NCBI GenBank assembly: GCA_963728045.1
Contig: CAVSIE010000005.1
Span: forward strand, 1 to 64,000
DNA length: 64,000 bases
Origin: VRUE01 sp963728045
GTDB taxonomy: Bacteria; Actinomycetota; Thermoleophilia; Solirubrobacterales; 70-9
Direction: 5' to 3'
Shown: positions 1-7,623 of the stretch, piece after piece
How positions within the stretch are numbered: position 1 is the first letter of the stretch
Layout: the number at the start of each line of letters is the position of its first letter
The notes under the pieces: generated by a model
What the model saw: only the letters and a program-made list of their open reading frames with translations
What the model was told of the DNA's origin: nothing
Databases searched by the model: none
Position numbers and translations under genes: made by a program

Positions 1-372
1 TTCAGGCAACACGTCGAGAGCGGGCCCGACTCGAATGTCGACGACATCCCCTAGCCCGGCCCGATCGACGTTCTCTCGCGCGACGTCGGCGTAGCCAGGA
101 TCGGCCTCCAGTGTGATCAGGCGACCCCCTTCGGGCAGCGCCCGGGCCAGCCATATCGTGCTGTAGCCGCCCAGCGTGCCGAACTCCAAGATCGTCTTCG
201 CGCCGATCGCGGCAGCCAGCAAGTTGAGCAGCTTGCCCTGCGGCGGCGAGACCTGGATCGGGGGCAGATCCGCCTTCCCACTCGCCTCGAGCGCAGCGTC
301 AAGCGCCGAGTCGTGAGGGGCCAACAGCCCCGCCACGTACTCATCGACAGCTGCCCAGCGCTCCTGCTCCAC
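1..372 (-). CDS. O-methyltransferase, class I SAM-dependent (3' end cut by window edge)
   Basis: The minus strand reads from a GTG at 372 to the window edge (124 codons, no stop); TGA and TAG lie in frame a few codons upstream, so this start is the only reasonable one. The translation contains the SAM-binding motif EFGTLGGYSTIWLARALP followed by an acidic strand end (LITLEAD), as in the small O-methyltransferase family 3 (catechol/caffeoyl-CoA type). The C-terminal part, with the metal and substrate residues, is outside the window, so the substrate cannot be named. Confidence 0.8.
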   Translation of the reverse strand, partial: MEQERWAAVDEYVAGLLAPHDSALDAALEASGKADLPPIQVSPPQGKLLNLLAAAIGAKTILEFGTLGGYSTIWLARALPEGGRLITLEADPGYADVARENVDRAGLGDVVDIRVGPALDVLPE

Positions 373-407
373 GCCGTGTGTCTATCAGCCTTCCTCTTTG
401 CCGCGTC

Positions 408-1622
408 TTAGATCTTATGGCGCTGGAGCAGCTTCTTGCCGATCACCATGCGCTGGATCTCGGAGGTGCCCTCGCCGATCAGGAGCAGCGGCGCGTCGCG
501 GTAGAGGCGCTCGATCTCGTACTCCTTCGAGTAGCCGTAGCCGCCGTGGATGCGGAAGCACTCCTCGACGCACTCCTTGCCGGTCTCAGAGGCGAGCAGC
601 TTCGCCATTCCCGCCTCGAGGTCTGAGCGAATGCCCGCGTCCTTCATCTGTGCCGCCTTGCGGGTGAGCAGGCGCGCAGCCTCGATCTTGGTTGCCATGT
701 CGGCGAGCTTGAACTGGATCGCCTGGTGCTGGGCGATCGGCTTGCCGAAGGTCTTGCGCTCCTGGCTGTAGCGGAGGGCGAGCTCGAGGGCTCGCTGGGC
801 GATGCCGACGCCGCGGGCGGCGACGTTGACGCGGCCGACCTCGAGCGCGTCCATCATCTGCACGAAGCCCTGGCCGACTCCGCCCTCCTCGCCCCCGAGC
901 ACACGCTCGGGGGGACAGCGGTAGCCGTCGTAGACGAGCTCGGTCGACTCGACGCCCTTGTAGCCCATCTTCTTGATCTTGGGCGGGACGTTCAGGCCCT
1001 TGAAGTCACCCGTGTTCTCTTCCTCCCAGGGCTTCTTCTCAGTGATGAAGCAGGTCATTCCCTTGTAGGCCGGCTCGGCCTTGGGGTCGGTCTTCATCAA
1101 GACGAAGACGACGCTGGAGCCGAGGCCGTTGGTGACCCACATCTTCTGCCCGTTCAGCTCCCACTTGCCGTCCTCGCCCTTCTTGGCGGTGGCCTTGATG
1201 CCCTGCACGTCGGAGCCGACCTCGGGCTCGGAGAGCGAGAAGGCGGCGCGGATCTCCCCGGTCGCCATCTTCGGCAGGAAGTAGTCCTTCTGCTCGTCGG
1301 TGCCGAACTTCATCAAGAGATAGGAGCCGATGAAGTGGGTGTTGACGACGCCCGAGATCGAGATCCAGCCACGCGAGAGCTCTTCGACGATCATCGCGTA
1401 GGTCGTCAGGTCGAGGCCCATGCCGCCGTACTCTTCGGGAATCGTCACCCCGAAAAGGCCGAGCTCCTTCATTTCCTCGACGATCGGCTCCGGGAAGGAG
1501 TCCTCGTGGTCGTAGTGCTCGGCGTTAGGGATGATCTTCTCGTCGGCGAACTGACGGACCATCTCGGTGATTGCCTGTTGCTCGTCGGTCTGCTCGCGAT
1601 AGGCGGCGGTGTCTACGGCCAT
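408..1622 (-). CDS. Acyl-CoA dehydrogenase
   Basis: 404-aa FAD-dependent acyl-CoA dehydrogenase that makes the alpha,beta-double bond in an acyl-CoA thioester. Visible signatures are FSLSEPEVGSD (FAD/substrate loop), the W-V-T-N-G segment, the C-terminal helix motif RKTFGKPIAQHQAIQFKLAD, and IGEGTSEIQ carrying the glutamate expected as catalytic base. I start at the ATG at 1622 (MAVDTAAYREQ); the open frame runs 17 codons further but that stretch is Arg-rich and unlike the family. It stands alone, divergent from the CAP-domain genes. Chain-length specificity cannot be told from sequence. Confidence 0.93.
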   Translation of the reverse strand: MAVDTAAYREQTDEQQAITEMVRQFADEKIIPNAEHYDHEDSFPEPIVEEMKELGLFGVTIPEEYGGMGLDLTTYAMIVEELSRGWISISGVVNTHFIGSYLLMKFGTDEQKDYFLPKMATGEIRAAFSLSEPEVGSDVQGIKATAKKGEDGKWELNGQKMWVTNGLGSSVVFVLMKTDPKAEPAYKGMTCFITEKKPWEEENTGDFKGLNVPPKIKKMGYKGVESTELVYDGYRCPPERVLGGEEGGVGQGFVQMMDALEVGRVNVAARGVGIAQRALELALRYSQERKTFGKPIAQHQAIQFKLADMATKIEAARLLTRKAAQMKDAGIRSDLEAGMAKLLASETGKECVEECFRIHGGYGYSKEYEIERLYRDAPLLLIGEGTSEIQRMVIGKKLLQRHKI

Positions 1623-1814
1623 TGCTCCTAGCCTTGGTCGGGGGCGGATCCGCCGGCGGCGCAAGCACCACACGGCGCGGGAGGCGAAGGATATCGGCGC
1701 TGCGCGCGCAAAGATCCGCCCCGCAGATCGCGAGGACCGGTTGTCTCCTCGTACTTATGTCCAGGCGACACAGGGAGCGCCCCAGCCACCTCCCCGCCTG
1801 ACGACAACGACCAT

Positions 1815-2378
1815 GTGGTTCGCACGATCGCAATCGCAGCTTCCCTTGCCCTGCTGAGCGGCATAGCCACCCCACGCGCGAGCACCGCGCAGGAGAGGAA
1901 CGTCACGAAGTGGCTGATCGCGGCGCCAACTGCCTGCCCGCATCAAGGTGACGCCCACCTATCGGCAGAGAAGCAGTTGCAGGCAATGCGCTGCATGACC
2001 GACTTCGCCAGACGACGAGCGGGCCTCGACGACCTTGCCAGTCCTCCCTCGCTCCGCGCCTCCTCCCAGCGAAAGGCAAAGGACATCCTCCGCTGCGACA
2101 GCATCAGCCACTTCGCCTGCCAGCGGCCATTCACCTACTGGATGAAGAGGAGCGGCTATCTCGGTTCCTGTTGGCGTGCGGCGGAGAACATCGCCTGGGG
2201 AACCCAGAGCGACGCGGTGAGTTCCATCTTCCAGGCCTGGATCAGCTCGCCCCGGCACCGACAGAACATCCTCGGCCCCTATCACGATTTCGGGGTCGGC
2301 CTGAAGACCGGCAGGCTCGACGGCCGTGACGGGATCCGGATCTGGATCCAGCACTTCGGCTCGCGCTGCAGCCATTAG
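1815..2378 (+). CDS. Secreted CAP-domain (SCP/PR-1-like) protein, copy 1
   Basis: 187-aa protein with a GTG start and a short signal peptide ending near A-S-T-A-Q. The CAP fold is shown by the spaced motifs C-M-T-D-F-A-R-R, H-F-A-C, AAENIAWGT, and SPRHRQNILGPYHDFGVGL. The glutamate in AENIAWG and the histidine in SPRHRQNIL are typical CAP-cavity residues. Six or more cysteines suggest disulphides outside the cell. The next gene encodes a close paralogue in tandem. The role is unknown; bacterial CAP proteins are extracellular and mostly uncharacterised. Confidence 0.88.
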   Translation: MVRTIAIAASLALLSGIATPRASTAQERNVTKWLIAAPTACPHQGDAHLSAEKQLQAMRCMTDFARRRAGLDDLASPPSLRASSQRKAKDILRCDSISHFACQRPFTYWMKRSGYLGSCWRAAENIAWGTQSDAVSSIFQAWISSPRHRQNILGPYHDFGVGLKTGRLDGRDGIRIWIQHFGSRCSH

Positions 2379-2406
2379 CGGGTCCCAATCTGCTTGGAAT
2401 CCTGCA

Positions 2407-2430
2407 CCTGGACTCATATATTCGTCCAGG
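2407..2430 (+). promoter_or_regulatory. Hairpin directly before the second CAP gene's Shine-Dalgarno
   Basis: CCTGGAC (2407-2413) and GTCCAGG (2424-2430) form a perfect 7-bp stem with a 10-nt AT-rich loop, and GAGGAG follows immediately at 2431-2436. It lies between two tandem CAP-domain genes, so it could attenuate read-through or modulate translation of the second gene. There is no U-run, so it is not a classical terminator. Confidence 0.4.
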
Positions 2431-2461
2431 GAGGAGATTGGACATCTCAGTCAGGCGTCGG

Positions 2462-3031
2462 ATGACGACATGGATGAGCGTGAAGCGCACGCTCACGCTC
2501 ATCCTCGCCCTGGCTTTGCTGGCCAACCTGGCGCTCGCCCCACACGCGTCCGCGACGGGTCGCCTGATCGCGCCGCCGGCCGCCTGTCCCGGCCAGAACA
2601 GCCTCGAGGCATCAGCAGAGGCGCAGGCGCAGGCGATGCGCTGCATGACCGACTTCGCCCGCCGCCAGGCCAGCCTCAGCAGCCTCACCGGCTCCGCCGA
2701 GCTGGACGCGTCGGCCCGGAGCAAGGTGCTTGACGTGATTGACTGCGACAGCTTCAGCCACTCCGCCTGCGGGCGCGAGTTCACCTTCTGGATGAGAGAA
2801 ACCGGCTACATCGGCGAAAGCTGCTGGCGGGTCGGCGAGAACCTCGCCTGGGGGATCGGACAGGAGGGGACAGTGCGCGCCACGTTCCGAGCCTGGATGC
2901 GCTCCCCGACGCATCGCCAAAACCTCCTGGGCGACTACACGGACCTGGGACTCAGCGTCGAGGTCGGCACGCTGGGGGGTCGTGACGGCACCCGGGTCTG
3001 GGTTCAGCACTTCGGCTCTCGCTGCAGCTGA
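2462..3031 (+). CDS. Secreted CAP-domain (SCP/PR-1-like) protein, copy 2
   Basis: 189-aa paralogue of the preceding gene with the same order of motifs: QAMRCMTDFARRQ, C-D-S-F-S-H-S-A-C, GENLAWGIG, SPTHRQNLLGDYTDLGL, and a C-terminal HFGSRC. The signal peptide is clear (basic start, then LTLILALALLANLALA, cleavage near A-S-A). The start is uncertain: a TTG at 2438 lies only 1 nt after GAGGAG, and ATGs occur at 2462 and 2474; 2474 gives the most compact signal peptide. It is a tandem duplicate, probably co-transcribed with copy 1. Confidence 0.87.
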   Translation: MTTWMSVKRTLTLILALALLANLALAPHASATGRLIAPPAACPGQNSLEASAEAQAQAMRCMTDFARRQASLSSLTGSAELDASARSKVLDVIDCDSFSHSACGREFTFWMRETGYIGESCWRVGENLAWGIGQEGTVRATFRAWMRSPTHRQNLLGDYTDLGLSVEVGTLGGRDGTRVWVQHFGSRCS

Positions 3032-3072
3032 TTCTCCGGTCCCTCCGAAGACGTAATTAGGGTTCCGCGCAC

Positions 3073-3648
3073 ATGGAGAGTTCGAAAGCCGAACAGAGCA
3101 GCGGCGGTAAATCCTCCCGAAGCGGCCTGCGCCTGCGTCTCGTGGTGGCGGCGGTGCTCGCAATCGGGCTGATCCTCTGGATCGCGCTCCGCGATGACGA
3201 CAGCGACGACTCGTCGAGCGGCTCGAACGGCGCTGAGATCGTCAGCGTCGACTCGCTGCGCGAGGCGGCGGGTGAGCAGGGCTCGCCGATTTACTGGGCG
3301 GGTGAGCTGGAGGACACCGAGCTGGAGCTGAGCCAGCCGGATGCAAACAGGACATACGTGCGCTACTTGACCGGAGGCGCCGAGGCCGGCGACCCGCAGC
3401 CCGACTTCCTCACCGTCGGCACCTACGAGGACAAGGAGGCGCTGGCCAAGCTGAAACGCCAAGGCAAAGAACCCGGTGGAGTACTGGCCAAAGCCCCGGG
3501 AGGCGCCACGGTCTATTTCAATCGCAACGAGCCCAGCAGCGTCTACCTCGTCTACCCGGGGGTCGACGCCCAGATCGAGGTCTACGACCCCGATTTCAAA
3601 CGCGCGCTGCAGCTGGTCAACTCAGGCCAGATCGTCTCGGCTGACTGA
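3073..3648 (+). CDS. Membrane-anchored protein of unknown function
   Basis: 191 aa, ATG start. A hydrophilic Ser/Lys N-terminus is followed by one transmembrane segment (about residues 19-39, LRLVVAAVLAIGLILWIAL), then an acidic Asp/Ser linker and an outward domain of about 130 residues without cysteines. No family is recognised. The N-in/C-out arrangement with a D/S-rich stalk is common for actinobacterial surface proteins. A strong hairpin follows the stop codon. Confidence 0.7.
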   Translation: MESSKAEQSSGGKSSRSGLRLRLVVAAVLAIGLILWIALRDDDSDDSSSGSNGAEIVSVDSLREAAGEQGSPIYWAGELEDTELELSQPDANRTYVRYLTGGAEAGDPQPDFLTVGTYEDKEALAKLKRQGKEPGGVLAKAPGGATVYFNRNEPSSVYLVYPGVDAQIEVYDPDFKRALQLVNSGQIVSAD

Positions 3649-3667
3649 GACCCCGACTCCGAACTGA

Positions 3668-3706
3668 CACGGGGGGCGAGACGGCTTTGCCGTCTCGCCC
3701 CCCGTG
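3668..3706. terminator. Bidirectional hairpin terminator
   Basis: A perfect 18-bp stem (3668-3685 with 3689-3706) closed by a TTT loop sits between the convergent genes ending at 3648 (+) and 3741 (-). There is no long U-tract, as is usual in high-GC actinobacteria. The position and perfect symmetry support termination from both sides. Confidence 0.8.
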
Positions 3707-3740
3707 TATTCGTCCCGTCCAGTCAGGGCGGTTTAGTTGC

Positions 3741-5819
3741 TTACGCGGTCGGCGTGAATGTCGCCGTCCAGCGGACCTGCGGGTCGCTCGATGGATCGTT
3801 GTTGGGATCGACCTGAATCGATATGCCTTCCCCTGCGGCCACCGCTACGGCACCGGTCGCAGGACAGCTGAGCGCAGGATTTAGGATCGTGCATTTCAGC
3901 GTCGTGTCTTTTTCGTTCAGTCGAACGGTGACGATGTACTCGTCGGCGCCCGAGCCCGGATCTTCGTTCAGTCGAACGGTGAGGTTGTTGAGCGTCCCGG
4001 CCACGGGCATGCTCTGCAGCATCAGAGACTCAGTTGTGCTGACGCCGTCCATGAAGAGGCCGACGAATGAGTTGCTGCTGTTGCTGGTGACTTTCGAGTC
4101 GAGACCGCCGCCACCGATGATCGTCGTGCTGGCCGGGCCAGCCGGGCCCTGTTTGCCTTCTTTCCCTTCTTTGCCTTCGGGACCCTGTTTGCCTTCCTCA
4201 CCCTGTTTTCCTTCGAGGCCCTGTTTGCCTTCCGGGCCTTCTTTACCTTCAGGCCCTTCTTTGCCTTCGGGTCCTTCTTTGCCCTGCGGGCCTTCTTTAC
4301 CTTCGGGGCCTTCTTTACCTACCGGACCCTGAGGACCAGCGGGACCCTCTTTACCCTCCGGGCCTTCTTTGCCCTGGGGTCCTTCTTTACCTTCGGGGCC
4401 TTCTTTACCTACAGGACCCTCAGGACCAGCCGGACCCTCTGCGCCAGTGGCGCCTTTTGGACCCTCCGGTCCCGTGGCGCCGGTCTCGCCTTTCAGGCCC
4501 TGGGGACCCTCGGGGCCAGTTGCGCCGGTGTCGCCTTTCGGACCCTGGGGACCCTCTTTGCCCTCAGGGCCTTCTTTGCCCTCTGGGCCGGTAGCACCGG
4601 TGTCGCCTTTGTCGCCCTGCGGGCCCTCGGGGCCAGTCACTCCGGTGTCGCCATTGTCGCCTTTCGGACCCTCAGGACCAGCGGGTCCCTCCGGGCCGGT
4701 GGCGCCGGTGTCGCCTTTCAGGCCCTGGGGGCCCTCCGGGCCAGTTGCGCCGGTGTCGCCTTTCGGACCTTGCGAGCCCTCTTTGCCCTCAGGGCCGGCC
4801 GGACCCTCGGGACCGGTGGCGCCGGTGTCGCCTTTGTCGCCTTTGGGACCCTCAGGCCCTGCGGGACCCTCGGGGCCAGTGGCGCCGGTGTCGCCTTTGG
4901 GACCTTGCGGGCCCTCTGGACCGGTGGCGCCTATGTCGCCTTTAGCGCCCTGCGGACCGGCAGGACCCTCAGGACCAGTCGCTCCGGTGTCGCCTTTTGG
5001 ACCCTCAGGACCAGCGGGCCCCTCCGGGCCGGTGGCGCCTGTGTCGCCTTTGGCGCCCTGCGGACCCTCGGGGCCGGTCGCTCCGGTGTCGCCTTTCGGA
5101 CCCTCCGGACCTGCGGGACCCTCGGGACCCGTGGCCCCGGTGTCGCCTTTGTCGCCTTTCGGACCCTCAGGACCAGCGGGTCCCTCCGGGCCGGTGGCGC
5201 CAGTGTCGCCTTTCAGGCCCTGCGGGCCCTCCGGGCCGGTTGCGCCGGTGTCGCCTTTAGCGCCCTGCGGACCCTCGGGACCGGTCGCTCCGGTGTCGCC
5301 TTTAGGGCCCTCAGGACCGGTGGCACCGGTATCTCCCTGAGGACCTGCGGGGCCCTCGGGGCCGGTGGCGCCTTGCTCACCCTGGGGTCCCTGAGGACCT
5401 GCTGGGCCTGCTGGACCCGCGGGACCTGCTGGGCCCTCGGGACCTTGAGGACCCTGGTTTCCAGTGGCGCCTTTTTCGCCTTTAGCGCCTTTTTCTCCTT
5501 TTTCGCCTTTAGCGCCGGCCGGGCCGGTTGCACCGGTCGGGCCGCTGCCAGCTTCGGCGCCGAGCACACCGCTCTGAGTCGAGCCAGTGACGATCAGGAC
5601 GCCACGCTCGGTTTTCTTGCAGCGGGCTTTGGCGGAAACGAGACGGATCGTGCCCTTGCCGGGACCGCTCCGCTTGATGCAGAGGTTGACCGAGCTAAGG
5701 GTTTTCTGTGAGTTCTGGGCCGATGCGGTAGTGGCTGAGAGGCCAATCATGGCCATGCACACCGACAGGGCCAGCGCCAACCAGCGAAGCTGTGGAACTG
5801 CCGTCGATCGAGCGATCAT
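3741..5819 (-). CDS. Secreted collagen-like (Gly-X-Y) repeat protein
   Basis: 692 aa. A signal peptide (about residues 1-35, cleaved after T-A-S-A) is followed by a roughly 60-residue N-terminal segment with C-I-K-R-S-G-P-G-K-G and a C-K-K motif. A long uninterrupted Gly-X-Y tract (about residues 95-560) comes next, dominated by GPEGP, GATGPEG, KGD and KEG triplets. A C-terminal domain of about 125 residues contains two cysteines and is Asn/Thr-rich. This order resembles bacterial collagen-like surface proteins, in which charged K-G-D/K-E-G triplets stabilise the triple helix without hydroxyproline and the C-terminal domain trimerises. AAGGAG precedes the ATG at a normal distance. The proline-rich open frames on the opposite strand are shadows of the repeat. 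Confidence 0.93.
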   Translation of the reverse strand: MIARSTAVPQLRWLALALSVCMAMIGLSATTASAQNSQKTLSSVNLCIKRSGPGKGTIRLVSAKARCKKTERGVLIVTGSTQSGVLGAEAGSGPTGATGPAGAKGEKGEKGAKGEKGATGNQGPQGPEGPAGPAGPAGPAGPQGPQGEQGATGPEGPAGPQGDTGATGPEGPKGDTGATGPEGPQGAKGDTGATGPEGPQGLKGDTGATGPEGPAGPEGPKGDKGDTGATGPEGPAGPEGPKGDTGATGPEGPQGAKGDTGATGPEGPAGPEGPKGDTGATGPEGPAGPQGAKGDIGATGPEGPQGPKGDTGATGPEGPAGPEGPKGDKGDTGATGPEGPAGPEGKEGSQGPKGDTGATGPEGPQGLKGDTGATGPEGPAGPEGPKGDNGDTGVTGPEGPQGDKGDTGATGPEGKEGPEGKEGPQGPKGDTGATGPEGPQGLKGETGATGPEGPKGATGAEGPAGPEGPVGKEGPEGKEGPQGKEGPEGKEGPAGPQGPVGKEGPEGKEGPQGKEGPEGKEGPEGKEGPEGKQGLEGKQGEEGKQGPEGKEGKEGKQGPAGPASTTIIGGGGLDSKVTSNSSNSFVGLFMDGVSTTESLMLQSMPVAGTLNNLTVRLNEDPGSGADEYIVTVRLNEKDTTLKCTILNPALSCPATGAVAVAAGEGISIQVDPNNDPSSDPQVRWTATFTPTA
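4130..5545 (-). repeat. Collagen-like repeat tract in coding DNA
   Basis: Imperfect tandem repeats encode Gly-X-Y triplets, often as 18-27-nt units reading GDTGATGPEG. Third-position variation between units shows the repeat is kept at protein level. The tract is prone to slippage and to assembly collapse, so its exact copy number should be treated with caution. Confidence 0.85.
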
Positions 5820-5918
5820 TACGGGAAATCTCCTTGATTATCAGGCCTCTTTTGAGGCGAAGGAAGCCCATCGGTGGGCCGTGATTGGGGGTCGCTCGAC
5901 CGTACAGACGGAGAGGAC

Positions 5919-5943
5919 GTTTGACCAATTTTGCAGGTCAAAC
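5919..5943. promoter_or_regulatory. Inverted repeat upstream of the collagen-like gene
   Basis: GTTTGACC (5919-5926) and GGTCAAAC (5936-5943) are perfect 8-bp arms with a 9-nt AT-rich spacer, about 100 bp upstream of the start at 5819. The symmetry suggests a dimeric regulator site within the promoter region. No regulator gene is adjacent. Confidence 0.45.
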
Positions 5944-6025
5944 ATTCGGCCAATCTAAGCGGTTTCGCTCAAGTTCCTCTCCCGATTAGTGGGGCTGAGG
6001 CCCCTCGATGAGACCTACCGACCGC

Positions 6026-6439
6026 TCAGCGGGTGGAGTGAGAACGGGTGTGCTGCTGCGCCGGTGTCCGATCCAGCGGCAGCCGCTGGATCTGCTGAAG
6101 TCGCTCGACTAGCCGGTCTGCCCGCTCGCTGAAGTCGCGCATGCAGTCGTCCTGCGGCTCCTCCCTGGGAGGCGGCGGCGACTCGCCGCGGTCGCGGTGT
6201 GGGGGGCCCGCGCTCGCGCCCGCGGCACTGCTTGCCGCCTGTTCCGCCAGCTCGGCCGCGCGCCGGGCCTGCTCGGCAGCGTCCAGTGCCGCGGCGCCGA
6301 CAGTCATCACCGCCGCCTCGGTAGCTCGCGCAGTCGCCAATGCCTCGTCGATCCGCCCCTCCAGCTCGGCGATCGTCGGCGGCAGGCGATGCCCGGGCAG
6401 CAGCCAGTCCTGCGTGCTGTCGCGCTCTGCCCCCGGCAT
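6026..6439 (-). CDS. Hypothetical Ala/Glu-rich protein
   Basis: 137 aa from the ATG at 6439; a GTG at 6445 and a TTG at 6472 are alternatives. The protein has an alanine-rich predicted helix (TIAELEGRIDEALATARATE and onward), a Pro/Arg-rich linker and a short charged C-terminus. There is no signal peptide or membrane segment and no family is recognised. It is divergent from the lyase gene at 6550. Codon positions look like normal high-GC coding DNA, but support is only moderate. Confidence 0.5.
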   Translation of the reverse strand: MPGAERDSTQDWLLPGHRLPPTIAELEGRIDEALATARATEAAVMTVGAAALDAAEQARRAAELAEQAASSAAGASAGPPHRDRGESPPPPREEPQDDCMRDFSERADRLVERLQQIQRLPLDRTPAQQHTRSHSTR

Positions 6440-6549
6440 CGTCACTGACTCTAGGGCGGGGGCAGGCGGCAAATGCTCCGGCCGTCCGCGGCGGCGGTGG
6501 ACTAGATTTCCGCCCGACCAGCGAACCCCCGAATGACGCGAGGAGCAGC

Positions 6550-7602
6550 TTGAGAAACCCCAGAGACTTCCTCCAGCCGCAGGCGATCGGCGCCCCCGAG
6601 CCGCTGCGCGAGATACCTGTCAAGCCGTCGCGGATGATCCACTTCCTCGACTTCTCGAACGAGAAGATGGTCGCCAAGGCGGCCGACATCGCGCAGAAGA
6701 CCGACATCCTGCTCGGCAACCTCGAGGACGCGATCCCGGTCGACCGCAAGGAGGCTGCCCGTGCAGGCCTGATCCAGGCTGCCCGCGAGTCCGACTTCGG
6801 CCATACCTCGTTGTGGACACGGGTCAACTCGCTGGAGAGCCCGTGGGTGCTCGACGACCTCACCACCCTGGTCACCGAGATCGGCGACAAGCTCGAGGTC
6901 GTGATGGTGCCCAAGGTCGAGGGAGCCTGGGACATCCACTACGTCGACCGCCTGCTCGCGCAGCTGGAGGCGAAGGCGAAACTGGAGCGCCCGATCCTGA
7001 TCCACGCGATTCTCGAGACGGCGCAGGGAGTCGTCAACCTGGAGGAGATCGCTGCCGCCAGCCCACGCATGCAGGGAATGAGCTTTGGGCCCGCCGACCT
7101 CGCCGCCTCACGGCGGATGAAGACGACACGCGTCGGCGGTGGCCACCCCGGTTACCGCGTGATGGAGGACCCCGCCGACCCCGAGAACCCCGAGGCCGAC
7201 CGAGTGAGCGCCCAGCAGGACCTCTGGCACTACTCGATCGCGCGCATGGTCGACGCCTGCGCCTCGACCGGGATCCTTCCCTTCTACGGCCCCTTCGGCG
7301 ACATCAAGGACACAGCCGGCTGCGAGACCCAGTTCCGCGCCGCCTTCCTGATGGGCTGCGTCGGCGCTTGGTCGCTGCACCCGGTGCAGATCGACATCGC
7401 CAAGAAGGTCTTCAGCCCGCCGCCGGACGAGGTCAAGTTCGCCAGGAAGGTGCTGGAGGCGATCCCGGACGGGCGCGGCGTGCACATGATCGACGGCAAG
7501 ATGCAGGACGACGCCACCTGGAAGCAGTGCAAGGTGATGGTCGAGCTGGCCGAAATGCTCGCGCAGAAGGACCCGGAGCTGGCCGAGGCCTACGGGCTGT
7601 AG
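6550..7602 (+). CDS. Malyl-CoA / beta-methylmalyl-CoA lyase-like protein (HpcH/HpaI family)
   Basis: 350 aa. The start is a TTG at 6550, preceded by GCGAGGAG; the ORF runs further upstream but without family similarity. The TIM-barrel citrate-lyase-beta/malyl-CoA-lyase family is recognised from SRMIHFLDF, LLGNLEDAIP (metal-binding acid), the arginine in WTRVNSLESP, MVPKVEGAWD, HAILETAQGV (catalytic/metal glutamate), MSFGPADLAA, and the C-terminal WSLHPVQIDIAKKVF. Family members cleave (S)-malyl-CoA or methylmalyl-CoA to glyoxylate plus acetyl- or propionyl-CoA. The substrate here is inferred only at family level. It converges on the PEPCK gene. Confidence 0.82.
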   Translation: MRNPRDFLQPQAIGAPEPLREIPVKPSRMIHFLDFSNEKMVAKAADIAQKTDILLGNLEDAIPVDRKEAARAGLIQAARESDFGHTSLWTRVNSLESPWVLDDLTTLVTEIGDKLEVVMVPKVEGAWDIHYVDRLLAQLEAKAKLERPILIHAILETAQGVVNLEEIAAASPRMQGMSFGPADLAASRRMKTTRVGGGHPGYRVMEDPADPENPEADRVSAQQDLWHYSIARMVDACASTGILPFYGPFGDIKDTAGCETQFRAAFLMGCVGAWSLHPVQIDIAKKVFSPPPDEVKFARKVLEAIPDGRGVHMIDGKMQDDATWKQCKVMVELAEMLAQKDPELAEAYGL

Positions 7603-7623
7603 CGGCCGGCGGGCGGCTCGGCG

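Noticed and set aside
4369..5340. Long Pro/Ser/Gly-rich open frames on the plus strand across 3.8-5.7 kb
   Set aside because: They are the antisense shadows of the Gly-X-Y repeats; the minus frame has a signal peptide, ribosome site and ordered domains.
4130..5545. CRISPR-like regular repeats
   Set aside because: Units are contiguous, diverge at third codon positions and encode Gly-X-Y triplets; there are no spacers of constant length and no cas genes.
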